19,686 bases of DNA, from NCBI GenBank assembly GCA_964504285.1, contig CAZDDZ010000050.1:1-19686 (forward strand), in the 5' to 3' direction. This DNA is from Pseudoflavonifractor sp964504285 (GTDB lineage Bacteria > Bacillota > Clostridia > Oscillospirales > Oscillospiraceae). Both the position numbers and the translations under genes were made by a program. How positions within the stretch are numbered: position 1 is the first letter of the stretch; each line of letters begins with the position of its first letter. Below are positions 14,264 through 19,686 of the stretch, piece after piece. The notes under the pieces are model-generated. The model saw only the letters and a program-made list of their open reading frames with translations, was not told where the DNA came from and did not search any database.

Positions 14264-14944
14264 ATGGAAATCCCTGTCGCGGAGCAAGGCTTCGCCCTTC
14301 TGTGCGCTCTGGGCCTGGGGGTGGCGGTGGGTCTGCTGTACGACCTGTTCCGTATCCTGCGGGTTCGCCTGACCTGGCCTCTGCTGGGCGGCTTTCTCGA
14401 CCTTATGTTCTGGCTGACAGTCACCGCCGCTCTTTTTGTGTACATCATCGCCCTGGGTGGGGGGCGGGTCCGGCTTTTTCTCTTAGCTGCTATTTTGGGC
14501 GGAGCAGTGGTCTATTTCTTGCTGATTAGCCGCTGGATACTGAAATTAGGCTATCTTTTGGCTGATTTGGTTGGTCTTTTGTGGCGTTTTCTCCTACTGC
14601 CTATCACTGGTTTTATGGCAATATGCAAGAAAATGAAAAAATCTATAAAAAACCACTTTCATTATCGGCAGAAATGGTATAAAATAAGTCAGCTACCGGA
14701 AGAAATGGAATCTGCCACCCTCAGGCGGGCGGCGCGGGATGGAGGAGGAACAGGTCGTGAAGATGAAAAAGGCGGGACTCGTCACCAAACTGGTGGTGCT
14801 GGCACTGCTCATCGGCCTTTCCATTACCCTTCTAGACATGCAAACCCAGCTTCGGGATGCCCAGACACAGAGGGACACGCTGACCGCTCAGCGGGACGCC
14901 CAGAAGCAGGTAAACGCCGATCTAAGCGACGCTGTGCAAAATAA
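14264..14944 (+). CDS. yabQ: Spore cortex protein YabQ, with odd C-terminal extension
   Basis: The first 125 or so residues have about four membrane helices (ALLCALGLGVAVGLLYDLFR, then GFLDLMFWLTVTAALFVYII, then LFLLAAILGGAVVYFLL, then a helix near YLLADLVGLLWRFLLL) and the YabQ pattern GLLYDLFRILR. In Bacillus YabQ localises around the forespore and is needed for the cortex. From about residue 155 the frame runs 188 bases into divIC and codes for a glycine, arginine and proline-rich tail (GGGTGREDEKGGTRHQTGG and on) that does not look like natural protein. The family usually ends before this point. A lost stop, frameshift or assembly error is possible; the membrane part is intact. The start at 14264 follows yabP by five bases. 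Confidence 0.82.
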   Translation: MEIPVAEQGFALLCALGLGVAVGLLYDLFRILRVRLTWPLLGGFLDLMFWLTVTAALFVYIIALGGGRVRLFLLAAILGGAVVYFLLISRWILKLGYLLADLVGLLWRFLLLPITGFMAICKKMKKSIKNHFHYRQKWYKISQLPEEMESATLRRAARDGGGTGREDEKGGTRHQTGGAGTAHRPFHYPSRHANPASGCPDTEGHADRSAGRPEAGKRRSKRRCAK

Positions 14945-15032
14945 GGACGACCCCCAGCGTCAGGAGGCCATTGCCCGTGCCTCACTCGGTCTGGTAAAAC
15001 CCGGCGAGATTATCTTGAAGGTCACAGATTAA
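14757..15032 (+). CDS. divIC: FtsB/DivIC-like septum formation initiator
   Basis: This 91-residue single-pass membrane protein has a short basic N-terminus, one helix (LVTKLVVLALLIGLSITLL), a heptad-rich coiled coil outside (MQTQLRDAQTQRDTLTAQRD and following) and the family ending EAIARASLGLVKPGEIILKV, which corresponds to the FtsB/DivIC motif ending in a Tyr/Leu-x-x-PGE. It belongs to the divisome complex with FtsL and DivIB. Start choice: GTG 14757 is eight bases after GGAGGAGG; ATG 14739 lies within that site, and ATG 14763 is also possible. Location after yabP-yabQ and before an S1 gene is the conserved Bacillus order. A TGGTATAAA box at 14675-14683 could be a separate vegetative promoter inside yabQ, useful because cell division cannot depend on a sporulation promoter. 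Confidence 0.88.
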   Translation: MKMKKAGLVTKLVVLALLIGLSITLLDMQTQLRDAQTQRDTLTAQRDAQKQVNADLSDAVQNKDDPQRQEAIARASLGLVKPGEIILKVTD

Positions 15033-15075
15033 CTTTTTACGGTACCCAAATTTGAAGGAGGATACATCGGTCAAT

Positions 15076-15576
15076 ATGGAGTTTGGTGTTGGTTCTATCC
15101 TGGATGGAAAAGTCACAGGAATTACAAAATTCGGCGCGTTCGTTTCTCTGCCGGAGGGGAAGTCCGGCCTGGTACACATTTCTGAAATTGCCTATTCTTA
15201 CGTCAGCGATGTCAGCGACCATCTTACCGACGGGCAGGAGGTAAAGGTCAAGGTCATTGGCGTGGACGAAAACGGACGCATTAACCTCTCCATTAAAAAG
15301 GCTATGGATCCTCCCCCCCGTCCTGCCGGAGCACCCGGTGGCGGCGGCTTTAACCGTGGCCCTCGTCCTGCCGGAGCACCTGGTGGCGGCTTCAATCGCG
15401 GCCCCCGTCCCGGCGGCGCGTCCGGCGGTTTTCGTGGTCCTGCTGCCCCCAAGGAGCCTGCAACTTTTGAGGATAAACTTAAAATGTTTATGCAGTCCTC
15501 GGACTCTAAGCTCTCAGAAATGCGCATGAATGAACGCAAGGGCTCTAGCCGCAGAGGCGGAGGCGGCCGGAAATAA
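15076..15576 (+). CDS. yabR: S1-domain RNA-binding protein, YabR-like
   Basis: This 166-residue protein starts with one S1 OB-fold (about 2-75: VGSILDGKVTGITKFGAF, GLVHISEIAYSYV, GQEVKVKVIGVDENGRINLSIK), followed by a low-complexity Arg-Gly-Pro region with two near-identical repeats and a third partial one (RPAGAPGGG-FNRGP type, about 80-120) and a charged C-terminus ending in RRGGGGRK. S1 domains bind single-stranded RNA, and the RG-rich tail should strengthen RNA binding. Start: AAGGAGG (15054-15060) lies 15 bases before the ATG at 15076, which is long; a TTG at 15052 overlaps the site, so the true start is not certain. It completes the yabP-yabQ-divIC-yabR order, though spoIIE, the next gene in Bacillus, does not follow. 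A terminator is directly downstream. Confidence 0.9.
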   Translation: MEFGVGSILDGKVTGITKFGAFVSLPEGKSGLVHISEIAYSYVSDVSDHLTDGQEVKVKVIGVDENGRINLSIKKAMDPPPRPAGAPGGGGFNRGPRPAGAPGGGFNRGPRPGGASGGFRGPAAPKEPATFEDKLKMFMQSSDSKLSEMRMNERKGSSRRGGGGRK

Positions 15577-15584
15577 TACTTACT

Positions 15585-15612
15585 GATTGCGCAGCCAAAC
15601 GGCTGCGCAATC
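15585..15612 (+). terminator. Hairpin terminator after the S1 gene
   Basis: GATTGCGCAGCC (15585-15596), loop AAAC, GGCTGCGCAATC (15601-15612), a perfect 12-bp stem followed by GTTGTATTTG. The T tract is weak but the stem is very stable. Confidence 0.82.
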
Positions 15613-15674
15613 GTTGTATTTGCGGTGTTTGTTTTCCGCCCCTTAAGGCACGGAAGATGTCGCAAAACCTTTGT

Positions 15675-15768
15675 TTGGAGTTCACTCCATTCTCCAACTG
15701 CATAGAAAAGAGCGCTCTCTTACGAGAGCGCCCAAGGGGTGTGCGCGGGAGAATGGAATGAACTCCAA
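15675..15768. repeat. Long-stem inverted repeat, MITE-like or structured RNA
   Basis: An outer 21-bp stem (15675-15695 with 15748-15768) has a single mismatch, which becomes a G-U pair in the minus-strand transcript. Inside is an 8-bp stem (GCGCTCTC, TTAC, GAGAGCGC at 15712-15731) with internal loops of about 16 bases on each side. It lies in the 300-base gap between the S1 gene terminator and the amidohydrolase. A second weaker hairpin (GAGGAA with TTCCTC) follows at about 15786-15808. No T tract and no ORF are present. Confidence 0.65.
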
Positions 15769-15877
15769 CCGGAATTCGGAAAGCGGAGGAATACGCGAGT
15801 GTTCCTCGCTGGACATAATATACCTTAATTTTCCAAAATTGTCAAATAGAAGTTTTGTCGAAAGGGGACGAATTTTT

Positions 15878-17035
15878 ATGCTAATTAAAAATGGTGTCGT
15901 TCATACCATGGACGGCCCTGTGCTGGACTGTGGTTTTGTGCTCACTCAGGCCGATAAGATTATTGCCGTTGGCCCTATGTCCGCTCTGCCTGCCACCGAT
16001 GGTCACGAGGTACTGGATGCTCAGGGCGGTCACATTTTCCCCGGTTTGGTGGATGCCCATTGCCACCTGGGTATGTTCGGGGACGCCCTGGGCTTTGAGG
16101 CAGACGACGGCAATGAGTCTACCGACCCCTGCACCCCCCATCTCCGGGCCATTGACGCGGTGAATCCTTTGGATCGCTGTTTTGAGGAGGCTCGAGCCGG
16201 TGGTGTCACCACTGTGCTTACCGGTCCGGGGAGCGCCAACCCAATTGCCGGACAATTTGCCGCCCTCAAAACCGACGGCCGTTGGGTGGAGCAAATGATA
16301 CTCACAGCCCCCATTGCCATGAAATTTGCTCTGGGTGAGAACCCTAAGAGCGTTTACAACGAGCGGAAAGAGGCCCCCGTCACCCGCATGGCCACTGCAG
16401 CCATTATTCGCGAAAGTCTGTTTAAGGCGAAGGAATACCTGGAAAAGGTGGAGCGGGCCCAGGACGACGAGGACGAGGATGCCCCTGATTTCGACCTGCG
16501 GCTGGAAGCACTGATTCCTGTTTTGCGGGGGGAGATGCCCGTCCACTGCCACGCTCACCGTGCCGATGACATTGCCACCGCCGTGCGCCTGTGCAAGGAA
16601 TTCGGTCTAAGGCTAGTGGTGGTACATGGCACCGAGGGGCACCTGGTGGCCGACCTGCTGGCCCAGGAGAAGGTGCCTGTTATTACCGGCCCCTGCCTGG
16701 GCGACCGCTCTAAGCCTGAGCTGGGGGGAATGACCCTGGAAAACCCTGCTCTTTTAGCCAAGGCGGGTGTGGCGGTAGCCATCTGCACCGACCACCCGGA
16801 AACGCCCATCCAGCACCTGCCCCTCTGCGCCGCCATGGCCTGCCGCCATGGCATGGATGCCGAGTCCGCACTGGCCGCCATTACCCTGACCCCTGCTGTC
16901 ATCGGCGGCATTGCCGGGCGGGTGGGTTCCCTTACTCCCGGCAAGGACGCCGACCTTGTGGTCACGACCAAGCACCCCTTGGACTGGCAAAGCCAGACCG
17001 TTGCCGTGTTTATTAGCGGCAAGCGGGTAAAATAA
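15878..17035 (+). CDS. Metal-dependent amidohydrolase (imidazolonepropionase-like group)
   Basis: This 385-residue protein has the composite amidohydrolase fold: a small beta domain from both ends (MLIKNGVVHTMDG and GKDADLVVTTKHPLDW with VFISGKRVK) around a TIM barrel. Metal ligands visible are His61-x-His63 (VDAHCHLG), His224 or His226 (VHCHAH), His250 (VVHGTEGH) and Asp305 (CTDHPETP). An acidic insertion DDEDEDAPD is near 196-204. The pattern resembles the COG1228 imidazolonepropionase and related group; its substrate cannot be read from sequence. The start is ATG 15878 with AAGGGG upstream; an in-frame extension to 15671 crosses the inverted repeat and is rejected. Its stop shares a base with a possible start of the following fumarase gene (TAATG), so the two are one operon. 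No histidine-degradation genes are nearby. Confidence 0.9.
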   Translation: MLIKNGVVHTMDGPVLDCGFVLTQADKIIAVGPMSALPATDGHEVLDAQGGHIFPGLVDAHCHLGMFGDALGFEADDGNESTDPCTPHLRAIDAVNPLDRCFEEARAGGVTTVLTGPGSANPIAGQFAALKTDGRWVEQMILTAPIAMKFALGENPKSVYNERKEAPVTRMATAAIIRESLFKAKEYLEKVERAQDDEDEDAPDFDLRLEALIPVLRGEMPVHCHAHRADDIATAVRLCKEFGLRLVVVHGTEGHLVADLLAQEKVPVITGPCLGDRSKPELGGMTLENPALLAKAGVAVAICTDHPETPIQHLPLCAAMACRHGMDAESALAAITLTPAVIGGIAGRVGSLTPGKDADLVVTTKHPLDWQSQTVAVFISGKRVK

Positions 17036-17067
17036 TGTCCGCCATTTCCACGAGAGCGAGGTGCCCC

Positions 17068-17928
17068 ATGCAGGAAATTACCTACCGAGAGATCGTTTCG
17101 GCTGTCGCCCGACTTTGCCGACGCGCTAACATTTATCCCAATTCAGCCCTCCAACGCGCCGTGGAAGCCGCACGAAATACCGAGCGCTCCCCCGTGGGCA
17201 AGGCTATTCTGGGGGACGTGCTGGAGAACTTCTCCTTTGCCGCAGAAAAGGCGCTCCCCATTTGTCAGGACACGGGCATGGCAGTGGTGTTTGCCGAATT
17301 AGGGCAGGAGGTACGCCTCACCGGCGGTCTTTTAGAGGATGCAATTAACGAGGGGGTGGCCGAGGGATACACCCTGGGTCACCTGCGCCTTTCTGTGGTA
17401 GCTGACCCGCTGCGCCGGGAGAACACCGGGGATAATACACCCGCCATTCTCCACCTAAAGCTGGTACCCGGAAACCGGCTGACAATTACCGTTGCTCCCA
17501 AGGGCTTTGGCAGTGAGAACATGACCGCCCTAAAGATGTTTACCCCCGCTGCCACCCGGGATGACATTCTGGACTTTATTGTAAGTGTTGTCTCCCAGGC
17601 CGGTTCTAACCCCTGTCCTCCGGTTATCGTCGGCGTGGGATTGGGCGGCACGTCGGAAAAGGCCGCCCTGCTGGCGAAGGAGGCGCTTCTCCTGCCGGTT
17701 GACAGCCGCAGCACCGACCCCTGCTACGCCGAGATGGAAGCCGAGGCTCTTTGCCGTATCAACGCCCTGGGTATCGGTCCCCAGGGGCTGGGGGGCAGCA
17801 CCACCGCCCTATCCGTGCGCATCCTTCCCTTCCCCACCCACATTGCCGGTCTGCCCTGCTGTGTGAATTTGGGCTGTCACGTCACCCGCCACGCCAGCGA
17901 AATACTACCTAGGGAACCTCTTATTTAA
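17068..17928 (+). CDS. Class I fumarate hydratase alpha subunit, orphan; 3' end altered by insertion
   Basis: This 286-residue protein is the alpha (N-terminal) half of an iron-sulfur class I fumarase or the related L-tartrate dehydratase. The three cluster cysteines are Cys66 (PICQDTG), Cys183 (NPCPP) and Cys270 (GCHVTRHA); TVAPKGFGSENM and VGVGLGGT are conserved. The two-subunit enzyme interconverts fumarate and malate in the cytosol and is oxygen-sensitive. Start: ATG 17068 has GCGAGG seven bases upstream; an earlier ATG at 17035 overlaps the amidohydrolase stop. The beta subunit gene that usually follows is absent in this window. The last five codons and stop (after 17912) come from a MITE-like element; without it the frame would continue about nine codons to a stop at 18040. 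All key residues precede the insertion, so the subunit may still be functional if a beta partner exists elsewhere. Confidence 0.88.
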   Translation: MQEITYREIVSAVARLCRRANIYPNSALQRAVEAARNTERSPVGKAILGDVLENFSFAAEKALPICQDTGMAVVFAELGQEVRLTGGLLEDAINEGVAEGYTLGHLRLSVVADPLRRENTGDNTPAILHLKLVPGNRLTITVAPKGFGSENMTALKMFTPAATRDDILDFIVSVVSQAGSNPCPPVIVGVGLGGTSEKAALLAKEALLLPVDSRSTDPCYAEMEAEALCRINALGIGPQGLGGSTTALSVRILPFPTHIAGLPCCVNLGCHVTRHASEILPREPLI

Positions 17929-18011
17929 TCTCGCCGCATGTCTTAGCAGTGTATTTTCACCCGACCAGCGCCAAAAATCCACGCGGCTGGATTTAATCAG
18001 AGCTTCCCTAG
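17909..18011. mobile_element. MITE-like element with about 31-base terminal inverted repeats
   Basis: The two ends (17909-17939 and the reverse complement of 17981-18011) match at 25 of 31 positions, starting CTAGGGAA on both sides. CTAG at 17909-17912 and 18008-18011 can be read as a 4-base target duplication, which fits the YTAR target of IS5-type elements. The interior is under 45 bases and codes for nothing. It is inserted in the last codons of the fumarase gene. The transposase family is inferred only from the target. Confidence 0.65.
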
Positions 18012-18040
18012 CTCCGACAAAGCAGACGCTTTTATTTTAT

Positions 18041-18070
18041 AAAAAATTCACAAACAACTGTGGATTTTTT
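18041..18070 (+). terminator. Probable terminator of the amidohydrolase-fumarase operon
   Basis: AAAAAATTCACA (18041-18052), loop AACAAC, TGTGGATTTTTT (18059-18070): a 12-bp stem with one T-G pair and a T6 end. The stem is AT-rich and so weaker than others here. It directly precedes the hpf promoter. Confidence 0.6.
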
Positions 18071-18082
18071 CGTTCTTTATGG

Positions 18083-18088
18083 TATAAT
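18083..18088 (+). promoter_or_regulatory. hpf promoter -10
   Basis: Perfect TATAAT preceded by TG plus one base (extended -10). The -35 region (TGTGGA near 18059) is poor and overlaps the upstream terminator. A transcript would have a leader of only about 45 bases. Confidence 0.7.
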
Positions 18089-18141
18089 TAAACCAGTCCA
18101 ACAGCCAGATACCCCAGAGAACGGAAAGGAGCTGTACGCGT

Positions 18142-18681
18142 ATGAAGTTCACATTTACCGACAAGAAGGTCAACATCCCCGACAAGGTGCACACCTACGC
18201 AGAAAAAAAGGTAGGAAAGCTCGACCGTTATTTTAAGGCGGATGCGGAGGCCGCCATCGTTTTTAGTGTCCAGAAGGATTGCAATCAGGTGGAGGTTACC
18301 GTCCGTTCCGGCGGCACCATCTACCGGGTCAGCGAGAGTACCTCCGACATGTTTGCCTCCATCGACGCTGCCGTTTCCTCCATTGAACGGCAAATTCGTA
18401 AAAATAAGGCACGCCTGGAAAAGCGTTTGCGGACCGACGCCTTTGAGCGCAGTGTGGACGAGATTTCTTCCTTTGCCCCCGATGAACCGGAGGAGGAGTT
18501 CCAAATTCTTCGCACCAAAAGATTCCCCATGCGCCCCATGAGCGTGGAGGAGGCCATCCTTCAGATGAATCTGGTGGGTCATACCTTCTTTGCCTTCCGC
18601 GACGCAGAGCTCGACGGCAGCTTTGCCGTGGTCTACAAACGCAATGACGGCGGGTACGGCCTGATTTCCGACGAGCAATAA
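18142..18681 (+). CDS. hpf: Ribosome hibernation promoting factor, long form
   Basis: This 179-residue protein is a long HPF. The N-terminal domain (about 1-100) has the S30AE/RaiA pattern VHTYAEKKVGKLDRYF and SVQKDCNQVEVTVRSGG with DMFASIDAAVSSIERQIRKNKARL. After a linker, the C-terminal domain (about 120-175) shows RTKRFPMRPMSVEEAILQMNLVGHTFFAF and VVYKRNDGGYGLI, the ribosome dimerisation domain. It binds the 30S decoding region in stationary phase and joins 70S ribosomes into 100S dimers. The ATG at 18142 is preceded by AAAGGAG about 10 bases away. It is a single gene with its own promoter and a very strong terminator. Identification is secure. Confidence 0.97.
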   Translation: MKFTFTDKKVNIPDKVHTYAEKKVGKLDRYFKADAEAAIVFSVQKDCNQVEVTVRSGGTIYRVSESTSDMFASIDAAVSSIERQIRKNKARLEKRLRTDAFERSVDEISSFAPDEPEEEFQILRTKRFPMRPMSVEEAILQMNLVGHTFFAFRDAELDGSFAVVYKRNDGGYGLISDEQ

Positions 18682-18692
18682 CGGCATATACA

Positions 18693-18726
18693 GCCTGGCC
18701 GGTCGACTGACCGGCCAGGCTTTTTT
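18693..18726 (+). terminator. Intrinsic terminator of hpf
   Basis: GCCTGGCCGGTC (18693-18704), loop GACT, GACCGGCCAGGC (18709-18720), then six Ts. A perfect 12-bp GC-rich stem. Confidence 0.95.
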
Positions 18727-18822
18727 ATTTGGAAAAGCCAAGCGGCGGACCAGCGCGGATGCAAAACCAGCCTTTATTGCGCAGGTCTCAAATTTCCTGT
18801 GTCTTTTCCATATGACCAGTAG

Positions 18823-18828
18823 TATAAT
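18823..18828 (+). promoter_or_regulatory. Promoter -10 of the NYN-domain gene
   Basis: Perfect TATAAT about 31 bases before the start at 18859, in a local context (GTATAATTAAA) nearly the same as the hpf -10. The -35 region, TGTCTT at 18800-18805 with 17-base spacing, is weak. Confidence 0.65.
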
Positions 18829-18858
18829 TAAAAATATATGCAACAAAGGAGCTTTGCT

Positions 18859-19650
18859 ATGGACAGGGAAGATTTGCGCCTTGCCGTGCTGATTGACGCG
18901 GACAACGCCCCCCGCACCGCCCTGCGGGAAATTATGGCCGAGGTAGCCGTCTACGGCAACCCTACCATTAAACGTATCTACGGCGACTGGACCGCCCCCA
19001 ATATGGGTTCGTGGAAGTCGCTGCTGCTGGAGCACGCCATTGCCCCTGTCCAGCAGTACGGCTACACCACAGGCAAAAATGCCACCGACTCCGCCATGAT
19101 TATTGACGCCATGGATATTCTCTACTCCGGCCGGTGCGACGGCTTTGTGCTGGTATCCAGCGACTCGGACTTTACCCGCCTGGCCACCCGTCTGCGTGAG
19201 GCGGGCATGAGAGTATACGGTATGGGTGAGAAAAAGACCCCCGCCCCCTTTATTGTGGCCTGCGACAAGTTTGTCTATATTGAGGTCATCCGCGCCGCCG
19301 CCAAGACCGAAACCGCGGCAGAAAAGCTGTCCGAGAAAAAAGCCGCCAAGAAAAAAGCGGAGGATACCGCCACCGACCCCCTTTCCGAGCCGGCAAAAAC
19401 AGTGCCCGCCGCCATTGTAGCGCTGCTGGCCGACTCGCTGGAGAGCATTGCCGACGAGGACGGCTACGCCTTTATGGGGGAACTGGGTAATCTCCTAGTG
19501 AAAAAGCAGCCCGACTTCGACCCCCGAAACTTTGGCTTTTCCAAGCTCACCACCCTGGTAAAAAGCCTTGACCGGTTTGAAATTGACGCCCGCCAAACCA
19601 GCGCCCCCCATGTAAAGCATATTTATGCGAGAGATAAACAGCGGAAATAA
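18859..19650 (+). CDS. NYN-domain (PIN-like) protein with probable C-terminal LOTUS/OST-HTH domain
   Basis: This 263-residue cytosolic protein has an N-terminal NYN domain (about 7-145), a PIN-like nuclease fold related to limkain-b1. The acidic residues expected at its active site are visible: Asp13 and Asp15 (VLIDADNAP), Asp77 and Asp83 (NATDSAMIIDAMD), and Asp102/Asp104 (LVSSDSDFTRLATRLREAG). A lysine and alanine-rich linker (about 150-182) leads to a C-terminal region of about 75 residues (LLADSLESI, FMGELGNLLVKKQPDFDPRNFGFSKLTTL and a final strand) that fits the LOTUS/OST-HTH pattern, which binds RNA or partner proteins. RNA cleavage is therefore likely but not proven. The ATG at 18859 is seven bases after AAAGGAG; the upstream in-frame ATG at 18838 lies before that site. 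It is a single gene ending at a terminator. Confidence 0.88.
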   Translation: MDREDLRLAVLIDADNAPRTALREIMAEVAVYGNPTIKRIYGDWTAPNMGSWKSLLLEHAIAPVQQYGYTTGKNATDSAMIIDAMDILYSGRCDGFVLVSSDSDFTRLATRLREAGMRVYGMGEKKTPAPFIVACDKFVYIEVIRAAAKTETAAEKLSEKKAAKKKAEDTATDPLSEPAKTVPAAIVALLADSLESIADEDGYAFMGELGNLLVKKQPDFDPRNFGFSKLTTLVKSLDRFEIDARQTSAPHVKHIYARDKQRK

Positions 19651-19652
19651 AA

Positions 19653-19686
19653 GTAACGGCTCCTCCCTTACGGGAGGAGCCGTTAC
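19653..19686 (+). terminator. Terminator of the NYN gene, cut by window end
   Basis: GTAACGGCTCCTCCC (19653-19667), loop TTAC, GGGAGGAGCCGTTAC (19672-19686): a perfect 15-bp stem directly after the stop codon. The window stops at the stem base, so any T tract is not seen. Confidence 0.88.

Noticed and set aside
15671..15877. 69-residue N-terminal extension of the amidohydrolase
   Set aside because: It is translated from the inverted repeat and leader; the ATG at 15878 has a good ribosome binding site and gives the expected family N-terminus.
17929..18141. A raiA-type noncoding RNA upstream of hpf
   Set aside because: The hpf promoter leaves only about 45 bases of leader, and the space before it is filled by the MITE-like element and a terminator.

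Overview
The window looks like a piece of a metagenome-assembled or draft genome of a spore-forming anaerobic Firmicute, probably a clostridium of the Oscillospiraceae/Ruminococcaceae type. The reasons are strong AGGAGG-type ribosome binding sites, GC-rich codon use, the sporulation genes yabP and yabQ beside divIC and an S1-domain gene (the Bacillus yabP-yabQ-divIC-yabR order), an oxygen-sensitive class I fumarase subunit, long-form HPF, and a 100-N scaffold gap. No rRNA, tRNA, CRISPR array, phage gene or transposase gene was recognised. The lineage is inferred from gene content, not from a database match.

Layout. 1-2340: a dispersed repeat copy, then glyceraldehyde-3-phosphate dehydrogenase on the minus strand with its own terminator and promoter, then a cytosolic histidine-kinase-like ATPase with no obvious phospho-acceptor histidine. 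2339-3951 (minus): a compact three-gene ECF sigma factor operon with overlapping genes and a putative self-recognised promoter; its last gene is a membrane zinc-ribbon protein. 4027-5262: a cation diffusion facilitator whose metal-site residues suggest manganese export. 5263-6034: about 770 bases without a gene, full of hairpins and tandem repeats and containing the assembly gap.

6035-9605: an envelope-stress module made of an OmpR-type response regulator, a membrane histidine kinase and an HtrA-type membrane-anchored protease, resembling CssRS-HtrA of Bacillus. 9606-9993: a repeat element flanked by two identical terminator hairpins, plus another copy of the repeat found at the gap. 9994-12408: a CtpE/Exp7-like P-type ATPase. 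12429-13910: divergent birA (no DNA-binding domain) and bioY, that is biotin attachment and biotin uptake. 13910-15612: yabP, yabQ, divIC and a yabR-like S1 gene, with a plausible sigma-E promoter in front of yabP.

15675-18070: a 94-base long-stem inverted repeat, then a tightly coupled pair of an amidohydrolase and a class I fumarase alpha subunit. The fumarase gene runs into a roughly 100-base MITE-like element that supplies its last codons and stop, and no beta-subunit gene follows. 18083-19686: hpf with promoter and strong terminator, then a NYN-domain plus probable LOTUS-domain protein with its terminator at the window end.

The most unusual points are the MITE insertion at the 3' end of an orphan fumarase alpha gene, the hairpin-element-hairpin arrangement after htrA, the collapsed tandem repeat at the N gap, and the ECF operon of unknown target. 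Most other genes are conserved housekeeping or stress functions.
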